Source of the DNA: Pseudoips prasinana
Taxonomy: Eukaryota > Arthropoda > Insecta > Lepidoptera > Nolidae
DNA length: 64,000 nucleotides
Assembly (NCBI GenBank): GCA_951640165.1
Contig: OX621252.1
Coordinates: 20,047,934-20,111,933 of the forward strand
Reading direction: 5' to 3'
Shown here: one piece after another, positions 40,054 through 58,793 of the stretch
Layout of the letters: each line of letters opens with the position of its first letter
Position numbering within the stretch: position 1 is the stretch's first letter
Translations under genes and position numbers: made by a program
Notes under the pieces: model-generated
Told to the model about the DNA's origin: nothing
Databases searched by the model: none
What the model saw: the letters and a program-made list of their open reading frames with translations, nothing else

Positions 40054-41319
40054 CATCAAAGACTAATACATAGTATCAAAGTAAAACGCGATCAAATATT
40101 AATACATAGTATGTATTGATCTTTGGTTATAATTGTATTCAATATATAATATGGTATGCTTTCAGCCGACCTAGCGTGGGGGTGAAAACAAGTCTTGACA
40201 GCGTTCTTCAATCCCTAAGCTCAGAGCCATAGACAAGGATGTTTTCTATACAAGTTTAAAAGTAAATAGAGTTTGCAGTTCATTTTTATTTTCGTTGTGT
40301 TAGATCACAATAAAAATAAAATAACACTTTGTTTCGTTTGATCATACAATTTTCAAACTATTTTGTTGTCATTCATATATTTTATGATACATATTTGAAC
40401 AGCATTGGAATTCAGTTAAAATCAATCTTGTAGTTACATTTTAATCGAAACAAGCTCTAATTAGTGTATTCCCCAGTACATTACCATAGTCTATAACATT
40501 AAAATTAGAAGGAATACAAAGAGCTCTGGGTACGCAATACCTCCCGTCCCAACCCCCCGCCGCTACCTCACTATTGTGTGTGAGTATTATTATGCAGTCT
40601 CACAATGCATGCCTTAAGGTTTTTATACGTTGATCTGTTGTTATATTACTTTAGTTATTATTGCTTATACAGGAATTCCCCTAAAACTAATCAGCGCCTT
40701 TTGCCTTAATTCCTGGAAACTGTATAGGTATTACTATTAGTGTAGAAAACGGCGAAGTTATTTTTTTCTAAGGTTTTATCACTGAACATTCCGTATTTCT
40801 GGCTCACATAACAGTCAGATATTGAATGTAGATTAGCTTATGTGTCTGTGCCACATGTAAGTAAGGTAGTTATAAGTTTTATTATAAGGATAATTAAGAT
40901 AAGTGAGTAGTAGAAACATTTATGACCAATTACTTTTTACATGAATGCTCATGGGAATTGTTATGTTCTAGTTTTAGATACTTATGTTTATTTTTATATC
41001 AATTCAATTGGAGAGGAATCTTCCTCGGTGCAGCTTTTTTATGAGTTGAGAGAAAAATCAGTGTGGTGGTTTCCCCCCATTTGCCTTCTTTACTACAGTT
41101 CTGTTGCCGGATTATACCCACAGATTCCTGTTAGCCCTTACCAATACTTTTCCATTGGCTCTGAGTGCTGGTATAACTACCATACTACGGGTTTAAGGGT
41201 GGATAAAGTGTAACGTATAGTTGCCAAAACTCGCCAAGTCAATTAGCCTTTATCCTAAGGTGTTGGATTTTATAAGGCAGCCCGTCCCACCGTACTCTAA
41301 TATATCTATAAAGGGTTAC

Positions 41320-41646
41320 TTGTAAAACACCAACAACCTCGCAGTGCTGGATAGTTAACACCATAAGCAACAACTTTTGGTCTACAACTTTTGATAATTA
41401 TACAAAAATAAATATTAATTTAATTTCCCACTTGAATGTATATAACTCTACGCGCCAAAACTCACACATGCGCGTGAGCTTCGTGTCGTTCTTTTGTTTA
41501 TGAATGGAAAATAGAGCTACAAATGCCACTACAGTACAATAAAAACTATTAAGATAATTTTCTATTTAAGACCGAACTCGCCGAACAAAAGTTATTGCTT
41601 ATGATGTTAGCAATCTATTCGTGCGAGGTTGTTGGAGTTTTACAAA
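41320..41646. mobile_element. TIR element, about 60-bp arms
   Basis: Left TTGTAAAACACCAACAACCT through ATAAGCAACAACTTTTGG is inverted at 41583-41646. The interior (about 200 bp) has no ORF. Confidence 0.7.
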
Positions 41647-41752
41647 TACCGCCTTTTTAAAATTTTCTTTAATATGCCATAAATGTCGGATGCTAATATG
41701 TGATAATATTCTTAGTATCCTTATATAATCCCGGTTTACATAGGTCATAGTA

Positions 41753-41886
41753 CAGACCCCAGCACATCAAGCTACCCCAATCTGTCAAAATTCTTTTATA
41801 GATTTTCAACTTTATCACATAAGTATAAGTTCACTTTCAATTGGGGACATTTGACAGATTGGGATAGCTTGATGTGCTGGCGTTTG
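41753..41886. mobile_element. MITE-1 copy (intergenic)
   Basis: CAGACCCCAGCACATCAAGC to TGATGTGCTGGCGTTTG, TA on both sides. The internal AAGTTCACTTTCAATTGGGG is shared. Confidence 0.82.
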
Positions 41887-44460
41887 TACATAAGAAACGA
41901 GAATGGTTAGGCAAGAGTGTTTTGGATTAAGTTTATTTTTTTCCTATTGCTTACATTTGGCATTATTAATGTGATTGATGTTATTGTGGATAGATTTAAT
42001 CAACCATAATTATGATAATGTGTGTGATATATATACATGTTCATCGTTTTACTAAGTTTAGGAGGCTGACAAGACGCAACTTTAAGTCCATCGGCTAAAG
42101 TCAATTCCGTATTGTATGACTAATACGGGTCGAAATACAGAGATTTTAAACCTAGTTAAAACATAGAAAAGAATTTAATTATTTAATATTACGACAGACC
42201 TAAGACAACATAGTTTTATTGAAATTGAGAAGTAATTTTTTGGCATTATTTTGTCTAATCTTTTTAAAGGTTTCTCTGCCATTTTTACATCGAGGAGACC
42301 TATTTGAACAGTGTTTTGGGATCAGTGATGTTATTCAATATATAGTAAAAAATTACATTATTTTATTAGAAGATAAACATAGTTGGTTTTGTTATAAACT
42401 TGCGGCAAAAACCAGTTTGACTGTTGTCAGCCCCTTTACTAAATAGTTTTAATTAGATAAGTAGATAGATATAAGCTTAGACGTTAACTTACTTAAGGTG
42501 GAACCTTGCGACCTTCGGTATTCAACAGTGTTTGAATGACAAGAGATCTTTCTCAACTGTTAAATTGTTTATTAAAGGTTTTGCGGAGTGTCAAACCTGG
42601 ATTAAAGTTATTATATCCAGTTCCAAATCCCAATAAATACCCCAGCAATGGCAGAGCAGCCAAACTTTTAGTATGTTTTCAATTCCAGACCATTTTCAAA
42701 AACTCGGTTCAATCTTGCCTATTACACACGTTAAATAAATAATTTAAAAGTAGAACAAGTTGAAAATAGCCCGTTTCAGACAAATGCTAAAAGTCGTAAT
42801 ATTCCACCTTAACATTTAGGTATGAGACTTAGCTCACATATTATTATGCTTTACTCAAAACTACAGGGTGGAACTTGTAGAACCAAGATTACAAGTTATT
42901 TCTATATATTTTCATAGAAACTATAAATATTTATATTATACTGGGCTAAAATAATTTGATGAGTATAACTTCACAGGTATGATATGAATCCATAACATTT
43001 TCTCGCTCGACGCCTTTTAGCAGGCCTCACGTTTACGTATGGGCACGGGGCCTATATCTGGAGCTTTTATACCAAGAAATAAATTAGGCCGCGCGCCAAT
43101 TGTAGGGTTATATGAAACCAGACAAGTACGAGTCAGACACGTGCCTCGATGGTTTCGTAAAAACTAGTGCGATTTTCCCATATTTCCGAAGTTAATCTTC
43201 GCGATTTAAAACTTTCGGAACATTTTGCTTTTTTTGCAGAGTAGAAATTTTTTCTTCTAATTTATCGATACCTGGTATGTCTGTGAAGTTTTGCTGACTA
43301 ATTTACTTTTAACCCAGTATATAGTGCTTCCAAATTATACATAAATGAATGAAAAAATAATCATAAACAATTAGTTCACGTCTTGAAATCCGCTCACTTT
43401 TACATTAAAGCATTCTATGGTTCAAACTCGACTTGGAGTCGCACCTCTGAATAAGTTTAGTTCATCGTATTAATTAAATTATTTTTAACCGAACCATTAA
43501 TTAAATTTGTACTCTGGCGACGTCATAATAGAGTTAAATCTAGCTTGGACGCATACAGCATTTAATTTTATTTACATAAGTACACCTACGGGTTAAAATA
43601 TACAAAAACTTTTGCCTTACCTTTCGCAAGAACATTATGGATGTATACAATGTACAGTCCTGGCCGTCCTACGTCAAGCTTGAATATGATTGGTTAACCT
43701 CTAAATCATTAATCAAGATTAACGATTTAGAGGCTTAGAATCTACTCACAAGGTGTTCCTATTCTCGTATAAGGATTGGCTTGTGGGTAAATCACGGCAC
43801 GCCAACGCTCTCAACGATAAGTTTTATTTTAAAGTCGTTGCTTGCGAAGAATACCTGTTGTCGGTGTAACAACGTCCAATGAAAATGCTTCCACAAAATT
43901 ACTTAATCGTCTTGTTGAAAATGTTGTTCTACATACAGAAATCGTTTCGTATAGGGATCATATTTATGTCGTCATGTACATGTGATCAGATTTTTCTACC
44001 ATAAACATATATTATATGCCATATAATTTGGAATCATCTTCTATAAACTAATTTATACCGATTTTGGATCGTTATTTTGGAAATCGCGATCGCCCAAATC
44101 GCATATTGAAACTAGACTACAGATTTATGAAACTTATTTTGTTACCAAATTTAATTTTAAGTGCCATATTAATCATGTCTTTTAAAATTTTTGGAATCGT
44201 TTATATTTTGTTTGCAAAATTTTGAATAAATTTAAATTATAATCGATCCATAGTCTTGGTGCTAAGCGTATGTATACGTATTTGTGTAACTTTAAGTCTG
44301 ATTAAAATTTTACAAAATATTAGTGTAGTATATATTTACTAGCTGACCCGAAAATCGCCGCCCAAGCCTGAACATAGAAAAAATAACTTGGAATGTGATT
44401 GCAGCGCCACCTATAGGTATATCATAAATCTAAATTATTCAAAGACTATTCCAAACTCAT

Positions 44461-45060
44461 TTTTTAGGGTTCTGTAGCCAAATGGCAAAAAACGGAACCC
44501 TTATAGATTCGTCATGTCTGTCTTTCTGTCCGTCCGTATTTCACAGCCACTTTTTTCCGAAACGAGCTGTACTGCTGAAACTTGGTAAGTATGTGTATTC
44601 TGTGAACCGCATTAAGATTTTTACACAAAAATAGAAAAAGTACAATATTTTTGGGGGGTCGCCATACATAGAACTAAAACACAAAAAAAATTTTCATCGT
44701 ACCCATACATGTGGGGTGTCTATGGATAGGTCTTCAAAAGTCATATTGAGGTTTCTAATATAATTTTTGTCTAAACTGAATAGTTTGCGCGAGAGACACT
44801 TCCAAAGTGGTAAAATGAGTGTCCCCCCCCCCCCCCCCCTGTAACTTCTAAAATAAGAGAATGATAAAACTAAAAAAAACTATATGATGTACATTACCAT
44901 AGAAACTAACAACGAAAATAGGTTTGAAAGAACGAGATCTAGCAAGTAATTTTTTTTTATACGTTATAAACCGCAATTTGCTTTCATTTAATCAACTGAA
45001 ATACTTGCTGCTGCGGAACCCTTCATGTGCGAGTCCGACTCGCTCTTGGCGGGTTTTTAT
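44461..45060 (+). repeat. 600-bp non-autonomous repeat, copy 3
   Basis: TTTTTAGGGTTCTGTAGCCA to GTGCGAGTCCGACTCGCTC and GGCGGGTTTTTATTT. The central C tract at 44824-44840 is 17 bases long. Confidence 0.78.
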
Positions 45061-45239
45061 TTATGACGACCTGTTTTGCGGCATCGAACGAGTGCAGTCA
45101 ACTGCAAACTGACAACTTCAGGTTAATTGCTTTTCCAGTGCGCTAAAACTAACATTTAAATTAGCCGATCCGTTCTCAATATGATGTCAAATAGCCGTTT
45201 CATACATAACGTATGAGAAAATTACATTTCCTTTCATAC

Positions 45240-45395
45240 ATAACTAGCGGCCCGGTACGTGTTTCGCTACGCTTTTAAGTATTAGTACAAATTGTTAGTA
45301 CCTATACCAAAATTAGCCAAATCGGTAAAGTCGTTGTTGAGTTATAACATTACAACGAAAAGTGGCATTGATTTTTATATATATAGATGTATGAG
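45240..45395 (+). repeat. CTAGCGGCCCGGTACG repeat
   Basis: AACTAGCGGCCCGGTACGTG, CCAAATCGGTAAAGTCGTTG and ATTACAACGAAAAGTGGCAT match in reverse the copy at 56918-57190. Confidence 0.55.
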
Positions 45396-47639
45396 AAAAT
45401 TAATTTCCTTCCTAATTTGTCTCATTTTTCCCGATATTTTAATAATTATTCTGCTGGTGCCAAGACAGCTCCAAGGAACAAAATATTGGTCCAGCCAATA
45501 TGGAGTTAGAAACGAGTAACTAATCAGACTTTGTTTTATATTATATATTTATAAAACAAAATGCCTAATTCGGACACCTGAAAACCGAACAACATCTGGC
45601 GCAAAACTTATTGGTTGCTCTAATCAAAATCTATTTAAGCTTCTTTGTAGTACTAAGTAGACATAAAATGAATCCATCGAATGGTAACCGTAGGCTGTAA
45701 CACCTCCAAAACACGTGGCATCACGCTCCTGTTGCCGACCCTTCGCCGATAAACCCCGGGCCATTGTATAATATAGCAGTCTTTGGCCCATTAGGTTACG
45801 AAGTCAGCGGAGGAGAGAAGGGGGCCCGTGGAGCAGCGTGTTAAATGCAAACATTTGTTTAGAACTGACATCTGTGGCTAAACTTCCCATATTTGCAGCT
45901 TAATATCAGTTTCAAAGGTGACGAACGACCCGCCGCGTTGCTCGAGACTTATAATATAGTTCCATCTGTGTGGCTACAGTATCGTGCATGGCATTTAAAA
46001 GAAATTAAAAGTATCCCTAATAGGTCTCCACCACCCTGAAGCTATGAGATATTGCATTAGGTAATGTACTATGCCTCCACGGGTGAGAGTCTCGCGGACG
46101 CTCAGTGTACAGCGGGGGTTGTTGCGAGATCGTTCACGAGTACCCAGAGCCCCCGCTACAATCACTGTGAGGCTGGCTACCGTGGTGGTTTAGTGGGTCG
46201 AGCCCTACACAACGTGCGACTTGAGCGTTTCCACCATAAAAAAAAGGTATCTACTACGCATGGACGAAAATCGACTCTAAATATTATTGCCTGATTAAAA
46301 GTTTATTCATTTGTGTTCCAGACATAGGTAAGGACTTTGAAGATTACTACTGAAAAAAAACAGATCCAGATTTTCAAGTTTACAGTATAACGTAGCACTA
46401 CTAATTGACTTTTGTCTAAATTGAACTAGTTAATGTATTTCCATACTCAGTACAATTGAAAAAGATTTTACTTTTTAATTTGATCTGAGTTTCCAAATAA
46501 TATTGTGTGTTCGTACTTTATTACCTGTGAATTTATAATAAAACAAATATAATATGTAACTACGTTTAGAACATTCAGACACGATCTAAAATCAGTTATT
46601 GCAATAGAATACGAAAAATAGCGCAATGTTCTTAATTAATTTTTAAGTATGAATTGAAGTTTGAAACTCGGCCTTTTTGCAGGGTTACAAACTACCAAGT
46701 CATCCGCCCTTTTTCGGGGAATCTGTTCGTTCGTTAAACGTAACGAGCAGGACATTTCCACGCGACCCACAGTAGTCATTTGTATAAGCAAAATATTACT
46801 GCCCAAGAAGAAAAATTAATTGCTTATTAGATTAATTTGACGTAGAGGATTTTTATAGGGTGCTAATTGAACAGACTTCTGTTTAATAGCATTATTTGCC
46901 TCTAAAAATTTACAGTGCCATCAATATTACTAAGTCAGCCACAATTAACGACCTGTTTTAAGCTTTAATACTTTGTCAGCTGTTCAAACATTTTAATAGT
47001 AATACACAAGAAACAAAGGGCTATTCAATAATAGATGCCGGTGTTGAACTATTAATAAGTGTATGCGCTGGTTGGAAGAATTCGCAAGACCTTTGGGTAC
47101 CTACCTATATTTTGGGATTTATCCAAAACATTTGATTGTGTACAACATGATAGTCTTGTCAGGAAATTAAAGCACTATATACTCTCTTAAGTTCTTAATT
47201 TTTGTAATGTTGATAATAATTAATTAAAGCCATATTGTATACCGATATATATTACAAAGTTTCAGACTATCGCATTTAGATAGTTAAATTGTAAGTAGAA
47301 TTTAGGATACCCACGATAAAAAAAAAACATTCCTACCTAGTTTTTTAGCAGTGTTTCTCAGTAGCTGCCACGTCAAGCAATACAGGGTAAGGTAAAAAAT
47401 GAAGACTATTAAAAAAATGTTTTAACTGATTAAAATATATATGACTATGAATAATCATTAGATGTTTGTTGCAGTTATACATTTTATTTTTATGATTAGT
47501 TGTATTTCAATTGGTTTGGTTTTAGTTTTCCCATATACATACATTTGTGAAATAGGACAAAAGAATCACATAATTAACAGGAATTATAAAATCGAAATTT
47601 GCAACTTTGAGTGTTTGTCGTTTGTCAGTTAGTAATTAT

Positions 47640-47863
47640 GTCACTGTCGGAGTGTGTGGTTTTGTATGACGTTGTATTGTGTATTGGAGTTCTCTTATAG
47701 TTTATTAAATTAAATTTATATATATATTAATTGAGTGAAAGAACTTGTTTTATGAATGCCTTTAAGCTTATTAGATAATTGTGTCGAATATAATAATTTT
47801 TTGATAATCTGTGAATGAGAAATGGAAAATAAGTGATTTTTTTGTTAAAATAAATCAGTCAAA
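47640..47863 (+). promoter_or_regulatory. Presumed GNPAT promoter and 5' UTR
   Basis: AT-rich flank directly upstream of the GNPAT ATG. A run of TATATATATATTAA near 47719 could act as a TATA-like element but is unremarkable in this base composition. The start context is GTCAAAATGAG, with A at -3, a good initiation context. The transcription start is not determinable. Confidence 0.35.
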
Positions 47864-54192
<6,329 letters not shown>

Positions 54193-54231
54193 GTAAGTGC
54201 CGTCGCTTATTTACTTATATATTTATAATCT

Positions 54232-54437
54232 TATAACGATTGACAATAACTTAATACAAGCTAGCTAAATATCACTACCATTATAAAATAAATTGTATAA
54301 ATGTTTTAACATTCCGTGTACCTAAATATCTGTAATAAGTAACTAGAAATAATAACTGTATTACTACAAACATGTTCTGACTATTTACAAGCGTTTTTTT
54401 AAAGTCTACGTGAATAAAAACCTATTTTATTTAACGG
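54232..54437 (-). mobile_element. Jockey-like LINE 3' UTR copy
   Basis: Begins 40 bp after GNPAT exon 4. TTGACAATAACTTAATACAAG through AAGTCTACGTGAATAAAAAC match the family. Confidence 0.7.
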
Positions 54438-55235
54438 GTTGGCGGAACTTTTGAACCGATTTGATCGATGAAAGGAGATTGGCCCGCATCATTAAAACTG
54501 TGGCGCTTTTCGTGGGGTTTCTACATGAATTCTACCTGAATTATTTGCCTGCGGCAGTGGCGGAAGTCTGTAGATGGATATGAGGAGAATTTCGGCTGGT
54601 GCCGGAGTAAAATAGTGCTATGTCATCTGCGAAGAGCCAAACGGCAGTGATATTCTTTGGGGCAGGGATCGTAAGGCAGCGTTGAAGATTATTTCAATGC
54701 TTATATCGTAAAGTAATGTGGGTTCGTCGTAGAAGGATGAAAATTACGAAACGAAACAGAATGATAAGAACGATATTAACGACAATTAATAAAAAATATT
54801 AAGAATAAAAAAAATAATTTTGGGGTGGATCACCCGTATCACTTAGGGGTTTAAAAATAGTCTACGATCTATTCTCAGACCTACCAAATATATACAAATA
54901 AATAATAAATATCGGTGAAGCCGTTACGGAGGAGTTTGGTTACAAAAACTGTGACACGAGAATTATACTCGTATATATTATTATTGAATAAAGATGGAAG
55001 ATTTGTTTTTTTGTTTGAAATCATTTAACGCTTACACGTAGGTACTCAACCGATTTTAAATATTTACGGTGTTAATGAATAATAATTGTACCTGCCTATG
55101 CAATAATTTTTAATTTATTGTTCGGTGTTTAACATACAAAGTAATTGTATCCTTGAATTGAATTTAAGCAATTAGACTTTTAACCGTCCATATACAGATA
55201 TATTGTTCTTTTTTTGTCCTTTGTAACCAAAATCA
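54438..55235. other. GNPAT intron 4 part, nothing recognised
   Basis: AT-rich sequence after the LINE 3' UTR copy. I looked for the next GNPAT exon (expected to start with a Leu-rich segment after PPKYG) here and up to 64000 and did not find it. Confidence 0.35.
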
Positions 55236-55440
55236 CACTTGCTCAAACTCCAATCAACCCATTCTGGACTATGCTGATGGCTGCTATCTGGATGCTACTG
55301 AAGAGCTATTAAACAAAGTTGATCGCTTGCAAAATTGATGTATACTTTTTATTTTTAATCTCCGAAAGTACGACCCTGTCTCAGAATTCTGCAACAATCT
55401 CAAGTGACCCCCAGTCCGCCTTCGCAGGAATACTCGAATA
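55236..55440 (+). pseudogene. LINE reverse transcriptase fragment
   Basis: Decayed copy of the same RT segment as 56205-56700: CTTGCTCAAACTCCAATCAACCC, then ACTATGCTGATGGCTGCTAT and GAGCTATTAAACAAAGTTGA. The frame is broken after about 25 codons. Confidence 0.6.
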
Positions 55441-55769
55441 TATATTATTATGTTTTAGCCTTAAAATGATGTCTCCTTTAAAAACAAATATGTAGATTTT
55501 ATTTTCCTATCACCTGATTTTTATTCCGTTGCCCCGTAAAATAAGAAATCTGGTAATTTGCACAATATTGCTCCCTTTCTGCAACTATACTTACCTATAT
55601 ATGATTTTATTCATACGATGTAACATTTATTGGCTGTCTTCTTATAATACGCAATCACCTTGTTTGTAGTGCTTTATAGACAGACGCTACAATATGTTTG
55701 TTTAGACAACCTATTAGTATAGTTTATATTGACTTGTAAGAATATCCTTTATTCTCAGACAGTACAAGG

Positions 55770-56045
55770 TATCATATATTTATTATTTACATATTTTGAG
55801 GTTCCATTAGAACTTTGTATTTACTAATAAATAATAATATCCTTATTCTTATACGGCCATCTGAACCCAAACTAAGTAGAAACTGGATAACTGATATACT
55901 ACATATACTACTTGAGTTTTGTAAATACATACTTATATAGATAATAACGGCCAGACTCAGAACTAACAGACATTCATGCACACAAATATCTGTCCTGGGT
56001 GGGAATCGAACCTACGACCTGCGGCGTGAAAGACAAGCATTTATC
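55770..56045 (-). mobile_element. SINE family C
   Basis: Minus strand head CACGCCGCAGGTCGTAGGTT with box B GGTTCGATTCCC. The tail near 55865-55880 reads TACTTAGTTTGGGTTCAGAT. Confidence 0.78.
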
Positions 56046-56204
56046 AATACCAAATAAATTTACCTACCTACCACGGCAAAATAATACGGTACAACGTGTT
56101 ACTTAAAATACGACAGTAATCATGAAAACCTCTAAAAATAGTGAGGCGGAATTTTTATAAGATTTAAATATATCAATTTAAATGTTTCCAAGAAACATTA
56201 ATGA

Positions 56205-56700
56205 TTTTTATTCTTAAACCATTCTTACCTTTAAAAACTAAAATATCTCTTGCACAGACTCTGATACACCATATCTCGGACTACGCTGATAGTTGCTATC
56301 AACACGCTATACAGGAGCTTCTTAGTAAACTTGAGCGTTTAGAAAGTCTATGCATTCAGTTTATATTCAGCCTGAAAAAGTTCGACCATGTCTCCAAAAT
56401 TTCGTAAAGATCTCAAGTGGCTTCTAATTCGTTTTCGTAGGAACATTTGCCTTTTGTTTCTCCTTTTCGATATCCTTCATAATCCGCAATCCCCTTCCTA
56501 TCTGCGACATTTCTCCACCTGTTGCTCCTTGTAGATCGCACTTGAAAATTCCCCCTCCATAAAACTGATTTCTATTCCTACTCCTTGACTGTTCATGCGG
56601 TCAGGCTGTAGAACTCTCTTCCGCCACATATTCCAACCTAAAATTCCATTTATTCTTTTAAGACACAAGTAAAAAATCACGATCTATTATTTTATAAAGA
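56205..56700 (+). pseudogene. Jockey-like LINE reverse transcriptase C-terminal fragment
   Basis: Open for 68 codons: KPFLPLKTKISLAQTLIHHI, then SDYADSCYQHAIQELLSKLE, RLESLCIQFIF and KKFDHVS, a typical thumb-region sequence. After a stop it continues recognisably (FRRNICLLFLLFDILHNPQS...). A remnant within the GNPAT intron. Confidence 0.75.
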
Positions 56701-56732
56701 CAATTCTATTTATTTCATACAATTAGAATGTA

Positions 56733-56867
56733 CAGACGCCTGGACATCAAGCTAACCCAATATGTCAAATTTCCCCAATTGAAAGTGAATCTAATGCTTA
56801 AGTGATAAAGTTGATAATCGAAAAAATAAATTTGGCAGATTGGGGTAACTGGATGTGCTGGCGTCTG
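56733..56867. mobile_element. MITE-1 copy
   Basis: CAGACGCCTGGACATCAAGC to GGATGTGCTGGCGTCTG, TA on both sides. The internal segment is in the opposite orientation to the 24069 and 41753 copies. Confidence 0.82.
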
Positions 56868-56917
56868 TACACTAGTATTAGAATATTATAAAGTTAACAT
56901 TGAATATATATAATAAT

Positions 56918-57190
56918 CTATATATATAAAAATCAATGCCACTTTTCGTTGTAATGTTATAACGCAACAACGCCTTTACCGATTTGGCTAATTTTGGTCT
57001 TGAATTATTCGTGGAAGTCCAGGGAAGGTTTGTACGTAGAGAAAATTTAAAAAATGTCTTGATTAAAGTGTAAAATTAACATCTTTTAGCAATTTAAAAT
57101 ATTTTTTTGTTTGAATAAATGAACTTAATAATCATTTTTTTTATTACTATGCCTTATACGTAGCGAAGCACGTACCGGGCCGCTAGTATA
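56918..57190 (-). repeat. CTAGCGGCCCGGTACG repeat
   Basis: Reverse copy with a longer interior; it ends CACGTACCGGGCCGCTAGTA. Confidence 0.55.
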
Positions 57191-57225
57191 GTATATATTC
57201 GTATTCGAATATTTATGTTAATACT

Positions 57226-57478
57226 AGCTTTTCCCCGCGACTTCGTTCGCGTGGAATAGTGACTTCCGGCAATAACGACTTTAATGCCCTAAGTGAGTAT
57301 ACATATCTTCAATTCAAACGCAGAGCTCATTATGTTGATTTTTGAAAGAGTTCCCTAGAATATCTTCCACATTTCATTTTTGAAGAGATCCCGCGACGTC
57401 GGGAACTATGTAGGTAAAACCAAAAATCTGCCGGAAGTCACTATTCCACGCGAACGAAGTTGCGGGCAAAAGCTAGTT
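57226..57478. repeat. Inverted pair of CTAGCTTTT repeat ends
   Basis: ACTAGCTTTTCCCCGCGACT at the left and its complement at 57440-57478 form arms of about 50 bp (including GTGGAATAGTGACTTCCGGC) around a 160-bp spacer. A tail piece of the same family lies at 57665-57830. Confidence 0.65.
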
Positions 57479-58072
57479 TATCTTTACCGAACTCTAAAGA
57501 AAATGCTCTAACGGAGTACCGTTAGAGCATTTTCTTTGTACTAAAAGTTGTATTATATTATATTTTCATACCTTTTTACTATTTATTTACATTTTTCCGA
57601 TGAATTTTCAGTACTGTATTGATGCCGACTCTTGACCAATAGATGGCGCTATTTTATTTTTTATTTTATTTATTGTAATAAAAACTATCCTATGTCCTTT
57701 TTCAAGTTCCAAACTATGTCTGTACCAAATTTCACACAAATCGGTTCAGTAGTTTAGGCGTGAAGCAAAGACAGACAGAAAGACAGACAGACAGAGTTAC
57801 TTTCGCATTTATAATATTAGTTTGGATTAGTATGTAAGTGTATTATTGACCTACACGCATTATTATCTACCTTGTCATATTTTTTCCCTTTCGCGGGTCT
57901 GCTGGAAGAAATTTCTTGCGAAATAAGCAGTTCCTATGTACTCTTAGTTTCTTATTTGTCGTCAGTTGACGTCAGTCGTAGAGAGTGGTGTTTGTTTAAG
58001 AATAGTCAATAATAGATTATTAAATATTAGATTGTATTTATTCATGTACACACAAAAACATACGATAAAAGA

Positions 58073-58122
58073 AGAATAGGTATATTATTTAGTCCTAGAG
58101 GACTAAATAATATACCTATTCT
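58073..58122. repeat. Perfect 23-bp-arm hairpin
   Basis: Arms 58073-58095 and 58100-58122, loop TAGA. First of three adjacent hairpins. Confidence 0.9.
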
Positions 58123-58123
58123 C

Positions 58124-58175
58124 CGAACATGAAAACTAAACGTACTATAGATAGTACGTTTAGTTTTCATGTTCG
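58124..58175. repeat. Perfect 25-bp-arm hairpin
   Basis: Arms 58124-58148 and 58151-58175, loop AG, one base after the previous hairpin. Confidence 0.9.
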
Positions 58176-58206
58176 TGGAGTTACGGAGTTATGGGGTCTA
58201 GGCGTT

Positions 58207-58329
58207 TTAGAGCCGATTTCTTCGTTAAAATTAAACGCGATCAATTGATGCTAAACTTAGTTCACCGTCTTGTAGCTGAGTTTAGCGTCCATTGATCGCG
58301 TTTAATTTTAACGGTGTAATCGGCTCTAA
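58207..58329. mobile_element. Foldback, about 54-bp arms
   Basis: TTAGAGCCGATT and AAAATTAAACGCGATCAATT on the left are mirrored at 58276-58329; 15-base loop. Third member of the hairpin cluster. Confidence 0.82.
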
Positions 58330-58339
58330 GATTTGACTG

Positions 58340-58478
58340 GCCTGAACTGGCTGTCTAGCCTAGTGGTTAGTTACCTTTGTCGGTCCCCATCCAGGGAAAA
58401 TCTTTATGTAATGAGGACGATTATCTATTTTCGGGATCAGATGGCAGTGTGTTAGTTGTCGCAAGAAATTTATTTATT
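58340..58478 (+). mobile_element. SINE family D, deleted copy
   Basis: GCTGTCTAGCCTAGTGGTTA head, then a shortened body jumping to GGGATCAGATGGCAGTGTGT and a TTTATTTATT tail. Confidence 0.6.
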
Positions 58479-58479
58479 T

Positions 58480-58793
58480 ACTAGCTGTGCCCCGCGGTTT
58501 TACCCGCATTAAACTTTATAAATTATCACAGCTCCACCCCCGTAGGTGATAGCGTGATAATATGTACCCTATATGTTGACCCGACCTCTAAGTAATATTC
58601 ATGCAAGATTTCAAGTAAATACATGCAGTACTTTTTGAGTTTAGCCCGGACATACTACAGACAAACAGACAAGAATTCTAAAAACTATATTTTTGGCTGC
58701 GATATCTATTGTAGATCACGCCCCAAGTATCCTTTAAAAAAAATATTCAATGTACAGTTTTGACTTTCTTACGATTTTATTATATGTATAGAT
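58480..58793 (+). repeat. CTAGCTGTGCC repeat, long form
   Basis: Full-length copy directly after the SINE D copy at 58340-58478. Confidence 0.7.

Larger units (their letters stand above)
40054..47639. other. Intergenic region, no gene seen
   Basis: Between the helicase and GNPAT. Identified contents are the TIR element 41320-41646, MITE-1 at 41753-41886, the 600-bp repeat at 44461-45060 and a CTAGCGG repeat at 45240-45395. The longest short frames (for example 40941-41213, 42219-42446 and 46064-46294) show no domain, signal peptide or codon bias I can support. Confidence 0.4.

Noticed and set aside
57665..57830. GACAGACAGACAGACAG tracts as functional microsatellites
   Set aside because: They are the standard conserved end of CTAG-type repeats (also near 35945 and 62970 in other repeats), not independent loci.
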